A stretch of 64,000 bases of DNA, taken from assembly GCA_934728585.1 (NCBI GenBank), contig CAKVDZ010000001.1:62001-126000 (forward strand), in the 5' to 3' direction. Shown here piece after piece: positions 56,211-64,000 of the stretch. Both the position numbers and the translations under genes were made by a program. Each line of letters opens with the position of its first letter. Within the stretch, counting starts at the first letter, position 1. The stretch is from an uncultured Candidatus Melainabacteria bacterium (lineage in GTDB: Bacteria > Cyanobacteriota > Vampirovibrionia > Gastranaerophilales > Gastranaerophilaceae). The notes beneath the pieces are model-generated. The model saw only the letters and a program-made list of their open reading frames with translations, did no database searches and was not told where the DNA came from.

Positions 56211-57734
56211 TTATCTTACTGGATTTTTAACAACAGTTGTTACACGTCTTAAGTGACCTTTAACCATTACAACTTCTACTGTTGTTGTAGCTTGGAACTT
56301 GAATGTAGAAACTCTACCTTGACCGTCCATTCGTTGTTCAGTTAAAACAGGTCCTTTAGTTACTTTTCTACCAGGTTTGGCATTTCTAACATTATATTCC
56401 GTTGTAACTGTTCTATTTTTCAAAACATTTGTTGCTTCTTCTTTAGTCAGAACACCATTCTTGTTGTAAGTATATCTTGAAACACTATTTACAGAATCTC
56501 TAAACATACCGCCTCTATCAAAAGAGTTTGTTTGAACTAAACGACCAGCACTGTCAAAGTATCTAGTAATTTTTGGGTTACCACTCTTTGTTTCAAGAAC
56601 TGTTTGACCTTTGTAATGCGAAATTTTATAATCATTTCCATCATTTTGGAAATATGCTAAAGTACGCATTGTCTTTGAGTTACCCATAGCAACCGTATTC
56701 TTAGACGGAGTACCATTCGCATCATAAACTTTTCCGTCTTTTACATAACGGCCATCATTAAATGTATTATCGGCAAAATATGTAAACTTACCGTTTTTAA
56801 ATTCATAAATTTGACCATTTTTACGGTATTTACCATTTGACAATTTTACATAGCCACCTTCTTTAGCTAAATCTGCTTCAGTTTTAGTTCTAGCTCTTTG
56901 TTGTGTATGCGAAGTAGAACCTGATGAAGATGTTGTATGAGTTTGCTGTGTTGGTTGTTTCTTTTTAGTTTTTCCCTTACGACTTGTTGAAGTAGTTGCA
57001 GGTCCACTTACACTACCCCCACCAGTGCTACCGTCGGGAGTACCAGAACTAGTACCACCAGTAGTTGGTGTTGGTGTTGGTGTTGGTGTTGGTGCTGGTG
57101 CTGGTGCTTCATCTGGTTTTGTTTTTTGACCAGTAGCCCCCCCTGATGTTGTAGTCTCATCTGGTGAGTCATCTCTTGTTGAAACTTCTGTCGTTGTATC
57201 ACCAAAGTTAAAGTTAAATCTAACAGCTTTCATGAAACCTTCCATCGCTGCCATAATACCACCAGCCGAGAACAAGCTTCCTAAGCCAGCAGGCATAAAT
57301 GTACCCAAATTGATAATTGAGCTTAATCCAAAAGCTGCATTATTAAATTTTTGAGGGTCTACTTCAAATCCAGCGTCCATATAGCTTTGTCCCATTCCAA
57401 AGCCAAAGCCACCGCCCATCATACCACCGAAGCCGTTACCAAAAACAGAATTTTGGGTGCCACTTCCGTTACCTGATGCGGCTGGAGTATTCCCACCACC
57501 ATTATTATCGGCTGGTTGTGGAGTTTCAACCTTACTTGCACCATTATTATCAGCTGGAGTAGGTTGAGTAAAGACACTTCCATCTGGATTCATTGATTGA
57601 GATGGTTTGCCGTCACCAAACAGGAATATAATTTCACCATTACTACCTTTTTTTACACCTGTCGCTCCGTCTGGAACTTTACCTGTGTAGCCATAACCTC
57701 TAGCATCAGATAGAACTGGATTTACTTGATTCAT
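56211..57734 (-). CDS. Unknown low-complexity protein with PT-repeat linker
   Basis: A 507-aa protein without a signal peptide or transmembrane helix. Residues about 60-120 are Gly/Met/Phe-rich (F-G-N-G-F-G-G-M-M-G-G-G-F-G). About 210-225 is a Pro-Ala/Pro-Thr repeat (A-P-A-P-T-P-T-P-T-P). A Ser/Thr/Gln-rich stretch follows. The C-terminal 220 residues contain Y-x-x-x-G-x-x-Y-like units (K-Y-R-K-N-G-Q-I-Y-E-F, G-R-Y-V-K-D-G-K-V-Y-D) and R-Y-F-D-S-A-G-R-L-V-Q-T-N, which resemble MORN or RHS-like YD repeats. Modular, linker-joined design suggests a surface or exported protein. I cannot name a family. Confidence 0.6.
   Translation of the reverse strand: MNQVNPVLSDARGYGYTGKVPDGATGVKKGSNGEIIFLFGDGKPSQSMNPDGSVFTQPTPADNNGASKVETPQPADNNGGGNTPAASGNGSGTQNSVFGNGFGGMMGGGFGFGMGQSYMDAGFEVDPQKFNNAAFGLSSIINLGTFMPAGLGSLFSAGGIMAAMEGFMKAVRFNFNFGDTTTEVSTRDDSPDETTTSGGATGQKTKPDEAPAPAPTPTPTPTPTTGGTSSGTPDGSTGGGSVSGPATTSTSRKGKTKKKQPTQQTHTTSSSGSTSHTQQRARTKTEADLAKEGGYVKLSNGKYRKNGQIYEFKNGKFTYFADNTFNDGRYVKDGKVYDANGTPSKNTVAMGNSKTMRTLAYFQNDGNDYKISHYKGQTVLETKSGNPKITRYFDSAGRLVQTNSFDRGGMFRDSVNSVSRYTYNKNGVLTKEEATNVLKNRTVTTEYNVRNAKPGRKVTKGPVLTEQRMDGQGRVSTFKFQATTTVEVVMVKGHLRRVTTVVKNPVR
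57063..57110. repeat. Tandem 6-base repeat (GGTGTT/GGTGCT)
   Basis: About seven to eight copies of a GGTGYT hexamer lie within the coding region above and encode its Pro-Thr/Pro-Ala linker on the minus strand. Being a multiple of three, copy-number change would alter linker length without a frameshift. Confidence 0.85.
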
Positions 57735-57931
57735 ATTTCCTCCTTACCTACACTTAACAACATAAGTATATATAAGTATATTACACTACATGCATGTAAA
57801 AACATCTAAATGTGCTAAATTGCATGGTTTTCGACCCATTTTTACAATTCGTTACATTTTTCTATTTTTATAAAAATGCACTATTATATAAGTACATTAT
57901 ACAAAATTTTTTATAAAAAGGAGTACCTTAT

Positions 57932-58147
57932 ATGAATGAAAATTTTAAAAAATGCCCATTTAATAATGGCGAATGTGATAATTCGTGCGCGCTTTTCATC
58001 GATCCAAAAGATTTGAATGAACTACTATTAAATAGATTAGCAAGTCTTGGGGTTCTAGATAGAAATTACGGAATTTGTTCGTTAAAAACTATTGCGATGA
58101 GTAATGCTCGAAACATTTTTGAACATACAACAACAAGAAGAAGTTAA
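57932..58147 (+). CDS. Small cysteine-containing protein
   Basis: A 71-aa protein with four cysteines: K-C-P-F-N-N-G-E-C-D-N-S-C-A-L-F-I and, near residue 49, G-I-C-S-L-K. The C-x5-C-x3-C...C spacing resembles small metal-binding (zinc or Fe-S) proteins frequent in Firmicute phages and gut genomes, whose role is not known to me. AAGGAG precedes the ATG and a terminator follows directly, so it is a single-gene unit between two convergent low-complexity genes. I give no function. Confidence 0.65.
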   Translation: MNENFKKCPFNNGECDNSCALFIDPKDLNELLLNRLASLGVLDRNYGICSLKTIAMSNARNIFEHTTTRRS

Positions 58148-58184
58148 AAAAAGTTCGGTTAGAATTTAACCGAACTTTTTTTAT
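58145..58184. terminator. Bidirectional terminator after the small cysteine protein gene
   Basis: AAAAAAGTTCGGTTA pairs with TAACCGAACTTTTTT (tail T-run) around a small loop. It is shared with the converging annexin-like gene. Confidence 0.9.
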
Positions 58185-58201
58185 TTTATAAGAAATTTTT
58201 A

Positions 58202-59230
58202 TTATTTGTTGTTTTGCATAGCTCTTGTAGCTTTTTCTGCTTTAACTTGAGCATCTTTTTGAGCAACTTGGGCAATAAAGTTGTTGAAACAATCATTTAC
58301 TACACTGTCTGAAGTGAACCAAGCTGAATGTTCAGAATTTATTTTTGCTCTAAATGCGTGAGATTCATTTTTCAAACCAAGTTCTTGACCTTTTGCATAT
58401 AATGCATCTTTAATATGATTTTCTAAATCTTCTTGTTGGTGACCAAACCAGCCTGTGTAATGTTCAGCTTGAATTGATTCAATTAATGTTTCACCGTCCA
58501 TAGCATCTGAGAAGTTTTTGTTCCAAGCTTCTAATACGTGAAGTACGTTATCTTTTGTGATTTTTGAAACAGCTGCTTTTAATTTATCGTTTTTAGTACC
58601 AGCACCTTTCATCGAATCATATAATTCTTCTGCAATTTGTGCAGCTTGTGCTTCAATTTTTTCTTGTTTTGCTTTAGCATCTTTTAAGGCTTTAGCATCT
58701 TTAGCTTTATCACCAGTGGTTGAAATACCATACATATTCAATTCTTGGGCTTCAGCAGATGTTACTCGAGCGCTAGCACCAGTACCTGTTGCTGTTGCAG
58801 TTCCATTACCAGCTCCTGCTCCAGCACTTACACCATCAGGGTTTTGACCTGCATGTACTCCATCAGTTGTTGGGTACACAAAAGGATTTGTTACACCATT
58901 TTGAGCAAATGGATTATAACTATATTGACTTGTAAAATCACCTGCTTGATGTTGAGCATTACCACAACCTAGTGCAGTCGTAGGATTATAACCAGCATAG
59001 TTGTTTATACCTGTAAAATCAAATTGATTAATTGCGTATGGGTTTGATTGCATCCAAACTGGCATCATCAAATCCATGTTGCCAAAATCAAAGTTTCCAT
59101 AACTAGATCCAAAATTAAAACCACCAAATATTGAGCCTGTCATACTTATTGAAGTGCCCATTGGAATTCTACAATCATATATAGGTTGCTTACCTGCATT
59201 AACTTTTACATTGTTTGATACATTTGTCAT
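58202..59230 (-). CDS. Protein with annexin-repeat-like segment and Phe/Asn/Gly-rich N-terminus
   Basis: A 342-aa protein. Residues 20-140 are low-complexity (F-G-G-F-N-F-G-S-S-Y-G-N-F-D-F-G, S-Y-N-P-F-A-Q-N-G-V-T-N-P-F). Residues about 195-265 contain A-E-E-L-Y-D-S-M-K-G-A-G-T-K followed by about 45 helical residues and D-G-E-T-L-I-E-S-I. That spacing matches the annexin repeat (L-x-x-A-M-K-G-x-G-T-D ... L-x-x-x-I), the calcium-dependent membrane-binding unit of eukaryotes. Only one clear repeat is present, and the usual distal acidic Ca2+ ligand is uncertain. No signal peptide. An alternative is chance similarity in a helical protein. Confidence 0.55.
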   Translation of the reverse strand: MTNVSNNVKVNAGKQPIYDCRIPMGTSISMTGSIFGGFNFGSSYGNFDFGNMDLMMPVWMQSNPYAINQFDFTGINNYAGYNPTTALGCGNAQHQAGDFTSQYSYNPFAQNGVTNPFVYPTTDGVHAGQNPDGVSAGAGAGNGTATATGTGASARVTSAEAQELNMYGISTTGDKAKDAKALKDAKAKQEKIEAQAAQIAEELYDSMKGAGTKNDKLKAAVSKITKDNVLHVLEAWNKNFSDAMDGETLIESIQAEHYTGWFGHQQEDLENHIKDALYAKGQELGLKNESHAFRAKINSEHSAWFTSDSVVNDCFNNFIAQVAQKDAQVKAEKATRAMQNNK

Positions 59231-59373
59231 CTCTTTTTTAATCCTCTCTTGAATAAAATATGTTTATAAATCTCTCGTACTTATATAAAGTTTTTTTTGA
59301 AAAATAATTGCCTAAAGCAGTAAAATTCATGGTCTTCAGGATATTTAAAAGCCTTATTATTTATGCATTCTAG

Positions 59374-59399
59374 CAATTGTAACAAAAACGTTACAATTG
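59374..59399. repeat. Inverted repeat 70 bases before the AICAR-like gene
   Basis: CAATTGTAAC and GTTACAATTG flank a 6-base A-rich centre (10-bp arms). It could be an operator or a weak terminator for the minus-strand-facing side; no regulator is assigned. Confidence 0.55.
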
Positions 59400-59471
59400 T
59401 TTAAAACCATGATTACGACTTAATTTCGAGTTATTTTTATGCTAGAATTTTGCATAAGGATAGGAGATAAA

Positions 59472-60401
59472 ATGTTAGAAAATTTAGAAAAAATAACTGA
59501 TTTTAAATATGGCGAAAACCGCCAACAAACAGCAAGTTTATACAAAAGTGAAAGTTCTGTAGATTTTGAACTATTAAACGGCGGAGAATTAACATATATC
59601 AATTACTTAAACATGACCGCATTAGTAGAACTTTTAAGCGAGTTTTACGACGTATTTGCAACTGTAATGGCAAAAACAGGACTTCCTTTTGCCGTATCAC
59701 TTGGAAAAACTTTAGTAGATTCTTATGCAAAAGCTGTTGATTGCGACCCTGTTTGCTCAATTGGTTCTTGCGTTGGTTTTTCAAAAATTGTTGATGAAAG
59801 AACTGCAAAAAAACTTGCTCAAAGTCAATTTGAACTTATTTTTGCTATTGGTTATGACAAGGAAGCTTTAGATATTTTAAAGAAAAACGAAAACTTAAAA
59901 ATTGTTAAATTAAACACTCCACTTGAAGAAGTTAAAATTTCTGTGTCACAAGAGTTAAAAATCACTCCATTTGGAATTTTGGAACAAGATACAGACAGAG
60001 CAGACTTTAACAAGGATACATTTAAGGTACAAACAAAGAAAAAACCTGAACAAGAACAATTAGAAGACGCTATTTTTGCTTTCAAAGTTGCAAAATACGC
60101 TAAATCAGATGCCGTTGTAATAGCAAAAGATTTCAAAACTATTTCTATAGGTCAAGGAGAAACATCATTTGTTCAAGCTTGTGAATCTGCGATGGATTCA
60201 GCTTGTGACAGCACAAAAGACGCTGTTTTAGCAACAGATAGAGCAATTTCATCACTTGATATTATTCACGCTGCAGCTAGAGGTAGAATTGCATTAATAA
60301 TTCAATCTGGCGGTTCAATTAACGATAAAAAAGTTATTGAACAATGTGACAAATACGAAATTGCACTTGTGACAACAGGTATTGAACACTTTAGAAGTTA
60401 A
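59472..60401 (+). CDS. AICAR-transformylase-like domain protein (PurH C-terminal half only)
   Basis: The 309-aa product resembles the AICAR formyltransferase domain of PurH: K-Y-G-E-N-R-Q-Q-T-A-S-L-Y, Y-I-N-Y-L-N-M-T-A-L, A-V-D-C-D-P-V-C-S-I-G, K-S-D-A-V-V-I-A-K-D, and S-G-G-S-I-N-D followed by T-G-I-E-H-F-R. It lacks the IMP-cyclohydrolase half found in bifunctional PurH. Where the catalytic K-H-x-N-P-C-G lies, it reads K-T-G-L-P-F-A, keeping the lysine but losing the histidine. It may be a diverged, non-catalytic or altered paralogue. I chose the ATG at 59472 with AGGAG upstream. Confidence 0.8.
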   Translation: MLENLEKITDFKYGENRQQTASLYKSESSVDFELLNGGELTYINYLNMTALVELLSEFYDVFATVMAKTGLPFAVSLGKTLVDSYAKAVDCDPVCSIGSCVGFSKIVDERTAKKLAQSQFELIFAIGYDKEALDILKKNENLKIVKLNTPLEEVKISVSQELKITPFGILEQDTDRADFNKDTFKVQTKKKPEQEQLEDAIFAFKVAKYAKSDAVVIAKDFKTISIGQGETSFVQACESAMDSACDSTKDAVLATDRAISSLDIIHAAARGRIALIIQSGGSINDKKVIEQCDKYEIALVTTGIEHFRS

Positions 60402-60433
60402 TAACCAATACAATAGGGATTAGGAATAAAATT

Positions 60434-61594
60434 ATGGATATCAAAAAAAATAAAACAATTGCGTGGCTTTCTGCTGCACATTTTACGACTGACACATATT
60501 CTGGTTTTTTAAACCCAATTATGCCATTTATCGCGGCAAAAATTGGCATTTCAATGGGCGTAGCAGCGCTATTAATGAGTATTTCGCAATTATTTTCACA
60601 ACTATTACAACCAATTTTCGGATTTTTTGCAGATAGTATCTTTAAACGTGGATTTATATTCTGGGGATTACTTTTAAGTGCAATATTCTTCCCGTTTTCT
60701 TCAAGTGCAAATAACGTTTGGACTTTATCAGTCTTTATTATCCTTGCAAGTTTGGGCGTAAGTATTTTCCACCCACAAGGAATCGGATTTGTAATTCGAT
60801 TTACAAAAGACGATTTCACAAAAAATATGGGGATATTTTTAAGCTTAGGTTCTATCGGTTACTCTTTTGGTCCAATGTTATCAGCTAGTGTTACACACTA
60901 TTTTGGACTAGAAAAAATGCCATACACTTCAGTTTTTGGCATAATATTGGCACTTTTAATGTTTGCTTGCGTACCTAAAATTTCCAATATTGATAAAAAA
61001 CCTGAAAAGAAGAATATTGTTGAAGTTTTTAAAGCAATTTTATCAAACGTACAAATAAAAATATTAATTTTAATTTCAATAATGAAAGCGTTAATTTCAA
61101 GCAGTTGCGCAATTTTGTTACCATTTTTATGGAAAGATTACGGCCACGACGCATTTTACATCGGAACAGCCTTGTTCTTCTTTATGTTAGCAGGCGGAAT
61201 TGGATCTCTTGTAAGCCCTAAATTCGAAAAACTTATGGGCACAAAACAAGTAATTTATTTTTCAATGTTGTCAATGCCAGTTTTAATGTCAATTTTCGTA
61301 TTTTCATACAAGACATTACCAATACTTGCGCTTTGCGACTTTGTTTTAATGGCTTTTGTACTAATGCTTGCAACGCCTATTACAATGGTTTTGGCACAAA
61401 AAGAATTGCCTCAATATAAAAGTATTATTGGAGGATTTTTAAACGGTTTTTGTTGGGGCATCGTTGGCGTATTGCTAAGCGGAATGGGCTTTATGGCTCA
61501 AAAATTCGGGGTTTTACAAATGCTATTTATTGCTGGTGTAATTCCAGCCTTTTGTGCATACTTTGTTAAATACTTGAAAGTAAGTGAAAATTAA
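60434..61594 (+). CDS. MFS transporter, fosmidomycin-resistance (Fsr)-like
   Basis: A 386-aa inner-membrane exporter with about 12 hydrophobic helices. The Fsr-like features are S-A-A-H-F-T-T-D near the first helix, Q-P-I-F-G-F-F-A-D-S between helices 2 and 3, and S-I-F-H-P-Q-G in helix 4, the family signature (H-P-x-G/A). Relatives pump out fosmidomycin or other small molecules using the proton gradient. The substrate here is unknown. It starts 32 bases after the AICAR-like gene and is followed 17 bases later by alr, which has its own promoter inside this gene's end. Confidence 0.85.
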   Translation: MDIKKNKTIAWLSAAHFTTDTYSGFLNPIMPFIAAKIGISMGVAALLMSISQLFSQLLQPIFGFFADSIFKRGFIFWGLLLSAIFFPFSSSANNVWTLSVFIILASLGVSIFHPQGIGFVIRFTKDDFTKNMGIFLSLGSIGYSFGPMLSASVTHYFGLEKMPYTSVFGIILALLMFACVPKISNIDKKPEKKNIVEVFKAILSNVQIKILILISIMKALISSSCAILLPFLWKDYGHDAFYIGTALFFFMLAGGIGSLVSPKFEKLMGTKQVIYFSMLSMPVLMSIFVFSYKTLPILALCDFVLMAFVLMLATPITMVLAQKELPQYKSIIGGFLNGFCWGIVGVLLSGMGFMAQKFGVLQMLFIAGVIPAFCAYFVKYLKVSEN

Positions 61595-61602
61595 ACTATA
61601 CT
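61574..61602 (+). promoter_or_regulatory. Promoter inside the MFS gene end, driving alr with almost no leader
   Basis: TTGAAA (61574-61579), exactly 17 bases, TATACT (61597-61602), then nine bases to the alr ATG. Transcription would start within two or three bases of the start codon. Confidence 0.55.
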
Positions 61603-61611
61603 TAAAATGCT

Positions 61612-62736
61612 ATGAAAATATCAAGAACATCAAATATCAGTGCCCACAGAGATTCTTGGGTAGAAGTAAACATTGAAAATGTTTCAAACAATGTAAGAGA
61701 ATTAAAAAAATGTATTCCTACAGACAAAAAGTTTTTGGCTGTTGTAAAAGCTGACGCATACGGTCACGGAGCGGCTATGCTTGCACCAACACTACTTGCA
61801 CTAGGCGTTGATATGTTCGGTGTGGCATCAATTGATGAAGCCTTGAACCTAAGAGAAAATGGCATTGACGCAGAAATCTTAGTCCTAGGTGCTGTCCCAT
61901 ACTGGGCTTTACCTACAGCCGTAGAGCATAATATAACAGTTACAAGTTTTACACCAGAACATATAGAAGCTTGCCAAAAGACTTATGAACGACTAGGCAA
62001 ACCTGTAAAAACTCATATTAAACTTGATACAGGTATGAATAGAATCGGTGTTTCACCAAAAGACGCTGTTGAGTATATTAAAAAAGTCCAATCTCTCGAT
62101 TGTATGGAACTAAAAGGAATTTTTTCACACCTTGCAAATGCAGAGATTAAAGAAAAAACAGAAAAACAACTTGATATTTGGGAAAATATTATTTCGCAAA
62201 TTAATACCGATGGCTTGTTATTGCATATTCTAAATACAGCTGGAATTATTACAAGCAACATATATAAATGTACTTACAATATGGTAAGAGGCGGAATTGG
62301 CTTATATGGACTTTATCCTGACTTAATTGAGGGCGCACAACAAATAAATTTAAAACAAGCAATGTCCGTAAAAACAAGAATTATACATATTCACCAAATT
62401 GATAAAGGTGATGGAGTAAGCTACGGACACACATTCGTTGCGGATAAACCAACAACAATTGCAACAGTACCTTTAGGTTATGCAGATGGTATTCCTCGAC
62501 TTATTTCTAACAAATTTTACGGACATATTAATGGACAAAAAGTTAAACAAGTCGGAAATGTTGCGATGGATCAAATGATGTTTGATATTACTGGTATTGA
62601 AGCCAAAACGGGTGACGTTATAACATTACTTGATGAAAGCCTACCAATTGACGAATGGGCAAGAATAATGGGCACAATCCATTACGAAATAATGTGCCAT
62701 CTAAAAACAAGACTAACAAGAGTTTACACAAGATAA
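61612..62736 (+). CDS. alr: Alanine racemase
   Basis: Alr converts L- to D-alanine for peptidoglycan. The 374-aa product has the PLP lysine K46 in A-V-V-K-A-D-A-Y-G-H-G and the second catalytic base Y271 in G-V-S-Y-G-H-T-F. Other marks are D-T-G-M-N-R-I-G, N-M-V-R-G-G-I-G-L-Y-G and G-N-V-A-M-D-Q-M-M-F-D. Length matches the family. There is no ribosome-binding site before the ATG, while a consensus-like promoter ends nine bases upstream. lpd follows after nine bases, in the same direction. Confidence 0.95.
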   Translation: MKISRTSNISAHRDSWVEVNIENVSNNVRELKKCIPTDKKFLAVVKADAYGHGAAMLAPTLLALGVDMFGVASIDEALNLRENGIDAEILVLGAVPYWALPTAVEHNITVTSFTPEHIEACQKTYERLGKPVKTHIKLDTGMNRIGVSPKDAVEYIKKVQSLDCMELKGIFSHLANAEIKEKTEKQLDIWENIISQINTDGLLLHILNTAGIITSNIYKCTYNMVRGGIGLYGLYPDLIEGAQQINLKQAMSVKTRIIHIHQIDKGDGVSYGHTFVADKPTTIATVPLGYADGIPRLISNKFYGHINGQKVKQVGNVAMDQMMFDITGIEAKTGDVITLLDESLPIDEWARIMGTIHYEIMCHLKTRLTRVYTR

Positions 62737-62745
62737 GAGGTTTTA

Positions 62746-63984
62746 ATGGAAAAAACTTACGATTACGGTATTATTGGTGCAGGTCCAGCTGGTTTTACGT
62801 CAGCACTAATTGCAAGTGAAAAAGGATATTCAGTTGTTTTATTTGAAAAGGATCAAATCGGCGGAACTTGTTTAAATAAAGGCTGTATTCCAACAAAAAC
62901 TATTTTACATTCGGCAGATTTATACAAAGAAGTTAAAAACGCTGAAAATATCGGTATAACAGCAAATGAACTAACTTTTAACTTTGAAAAAGTAATGGAA
63001 AGAAAAAACAAAGTTGTTGAAACACTTAGAAACGCTCTTACAAAAACACTACAATCAAAAGGGGTTGAAATTGTTCAGGGAGAAGCGTACGTAAGCGCAG
63101 AAAACACTATAAAATGTGGAGAAAACCTTTATAAATGTTCAAAAATCATTACTGCAACTGGTTCAGAGCCAAAAGCATTAAAAGGTTACGAATATGACCA
63201 CGAATTTATTTTAAATTCTGATGATTTATTTGAATTAAAACAAGCACCCAAAAACGTTGTAATTGTTGGCGCTGGTGCAGAGGGCATTGAATGGGCTAGA
63301 ATATTTAATGACATCGGTTGCGAAGTAACAATTGTCGAAGCTCAAAGCCGAGTTCTTTCAATTGCAGACGAAGAAGTTTCAAAATACATTGAAAGAATGT
63401 TCAAAATGCGAAAAATCGGATTAAAACTTTCAACTGTTATTGACAAAATTGAAGACAAAAAAGTCACATTATCAAATAGCGATATAATCGAACCAGATTT
63501 TGTACTTGTTGCAATTGGAAGATATCCAGTAAAACCAGAATTGAACGGCAAATCAACAGTTATTGGAGATGCTTGCAATCAATTAATGCTTGCAAATTTC
63601 GCTATGTATCAAGCAAGAGCACTTGTTTCAGGTATTCATTTTGATAACGTTTTTGTACCAAGCGTAGTTTATGGGACTCCAGAAATTGCGTGGGTTGGCG
63701 CAAACGAACAAGATTTGCCAGCTGGAAGCTATAAAAAATCGATTTATCCAATAAGAGCACTAGGAAAAGCCCATTGTGACAACGAAATTGAGGGATTTAT
63801 TAAAGTTTTATCTTACGATGGAAATATTATTGGCGCACACATTATTGCAAAAGAAGCTTCAGCATTAATTCACCAATTTGCAATTGCTATGCAAAACGAA
63901 ACAAAAGTTGAAGATTTACAAAAAGTTTGCTTTGCTCACCCAACATATTCAGAAGGTGTATACGAAAGTATTTTAGGACTATGA
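62746..63984 (+). CDS. lpd: Dihydrolipoyl dehydrogenase-like flavoprotein, shortened
   Basis: The 412-aa product belongs to the class I pyridine-nucleotide disulphide oxidoreductases. It has the FAD loop G-A-G-P-A-G-F, the redox pair C42/C47 in G-G-T-C-L-N-K-G-C-I-P-T-K, A-T-G-S-E-P, a second nucleotide loop G-A-G-A-E-G-I-E-W-A, and the C-terminal H-P-T-Y-S-E-G that supplies the base pair. It is about 50 residues shorter than usual: between G-R-Y-P-V-K-P-E-L and V-I-G-D-A the segment with the R-T-N/T-x-x-x-G-I-Y-A motif is almost gone. It reoxidises lipoamide of 2-oxoacid or glycine cleavage complexes; lipoyl genes may follow. Confidence 0.85.
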   Translation: MEKTYDYGIIGAGPAGFTSALIASEKGYSVVLFEKDQIGGTCLNKGCIPTKTILHSADLYKEVKNAENIGITANELTFNFEKVMERKNKVVETLRNALTKTLQSKGVEIVQGEAYVSAENTIKCGENLYKCSKIITATGSEPKALKGYEYDHEFILNSDDLFELKQAPKNVVIVGAGAEGIEWARIFNDIGCEVTIVEAQSRVLSIADEEVSKYIERMFKMRKIGLKLSTVIDKIEDKKVTLSNSDIIEPDFVLVAIGRYPVKPELNGKSTVIGDACNQLMLANFAMYQARALVSGIHFDNVFVPSVVYGTPEIAWVGANEQDLPAGSYKKSIYPIRALGKAHCDNEIEGFIKVLSYDGNIIGAHIIAKEASALIHQFAIAMQNETKVEDLQKVCFAHPTYSEGVYESILGL

Positions 63985-64000
63985 AACGACTTCCAGACTA
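63981..64000 (+). CDS. First codons of a following gene (cut by window edge)
   Basis: An ATG at 63981 overlaps the lpd stop (ATGA) and opens a frame reading M-K-R-L-P-D before the window ends. An ATGA overlap indicates coupled translation with lpd. A lipoyl synthase (LipA) would suit both the context and the K-R-L-P start, but six residues cannot establish it. Confidence 0.4.

Noticed and set aside
57008..57205. Small ORF rich in Gln/His within the PT-repeat region
   Set aside because: It is produced by reading the hexamer repeat in another frame; the main frame continues across it.
62746..63984. Mercuric or glutathione reductase instead of Lpd
   Set aside because: No N-terminal heavy-metal domain or C-terminal C-C pair, and glutathione-site residues are not seen; G-G-T-C-L-N-K-G-C-I-P-T-K and a possible lip gene downstream fit Lpd.

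Overview
The window is AT-rich, gene-dense bacterial chromosome. It carries complete housekeeping genes (infC, rsmG, mnmA, pyk, alr, dgt, hcp, lpd), four flagellar rod/hook genes, four tRNAs and a large block for nucleotide-sugar and surface-glycan synthesis. The combination suggests a gut-associated, fermentative, Gram-negative-type bacterium. My best guess is the Gastranaerophilales/Vampirovibrionia (Melainabacteria) lineage. That guess rests on overall style rather than a marker-gene tree, so it is an inference of moderate confidence.

Layout. 1-4.5 kb: tail of a TPR-like gene, rsmG, a small DMT-type membrane protein, a two-component pair and a divergently oriented Y-family polymerase with a near-perfect leaderless promoter. 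4.5-24.1 kb: a glycan locus. It holds GT-A-like, GT10 and two GT11 fucosyltransferase genes (one fused to a DUF1796-type cysteine-peptidase-like domain), a GT29 sialyltransferase-like gene, two GT4 genes and a perosamine-synthase-like aminotransferase with a cupin. GDP-fucose is made in the same block by gmd and fcl; rmlA and ugd follow. A small XRE regulator sits at one of two nearly identical dyad/promoter segments. 24.3-25.1 kb: infC (non-AUG start) and tRNA-Phe. 25.5-28.6 kb: a BcgI-like two-gene restriction-modification system, followed by a 5'-truncated gene relic.

29.3-35.4 kb: a TRL-like secreted protein, a calpain-like cysteine protease, mnmA, the flg operon (all four genes share an AGCGAGG ribosome-binding motif) and a Thr-Thr-Tyr tRNA cluster. 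35.4-38 kb: accessory, decayed DNA containing a Mu-like transposon remnant, broken ORFs and dispersed short repeats. 38-44 kb: a lysozyme-like protein with a Met/Gly-rich N-terminus, a large unknown protein, hcp, dgt and an EF-hand protein. 44-51 kb: pyk, a ferredoxin-nitroreductase, a polytopic membrane protein, an Fe-alcohol dehydrogenase and a MAF-type (DUF115) protein.

51-56 kb: a seven-gene envelope module (J-like protein, PspA, DUF4178, DUF350, two small membrane proteins, membrane-anchored spermidine-synthase homologue). 56-59.2 kb: low-complexity proteins, one with an annexin-repeat-like segment. 59.4-64 kb: an AICAR-transformylase-like protein, an MFS exporter, alr, lpd and the first codons of a following gene.

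How the genes work together. gmd and fcl would supply GDP-L-fucose to the GT10 and GT11 enzymes, and the perosamine-type aminotransferase would draw on the same GDP-4-keto-6-deoxymannose intermediate. The whole block could therefore build fucosylated, possibly acid-sugar-capped surface glycans resembling host Lewis/H structures. The MAF protein and flg genes would serve a possibly glycosylated flagellum. The calpain-like, lysozyme-like, annexin-like and unknown 491-aa proteins form a loosely clustered set of candidate exported or interaction proteins.
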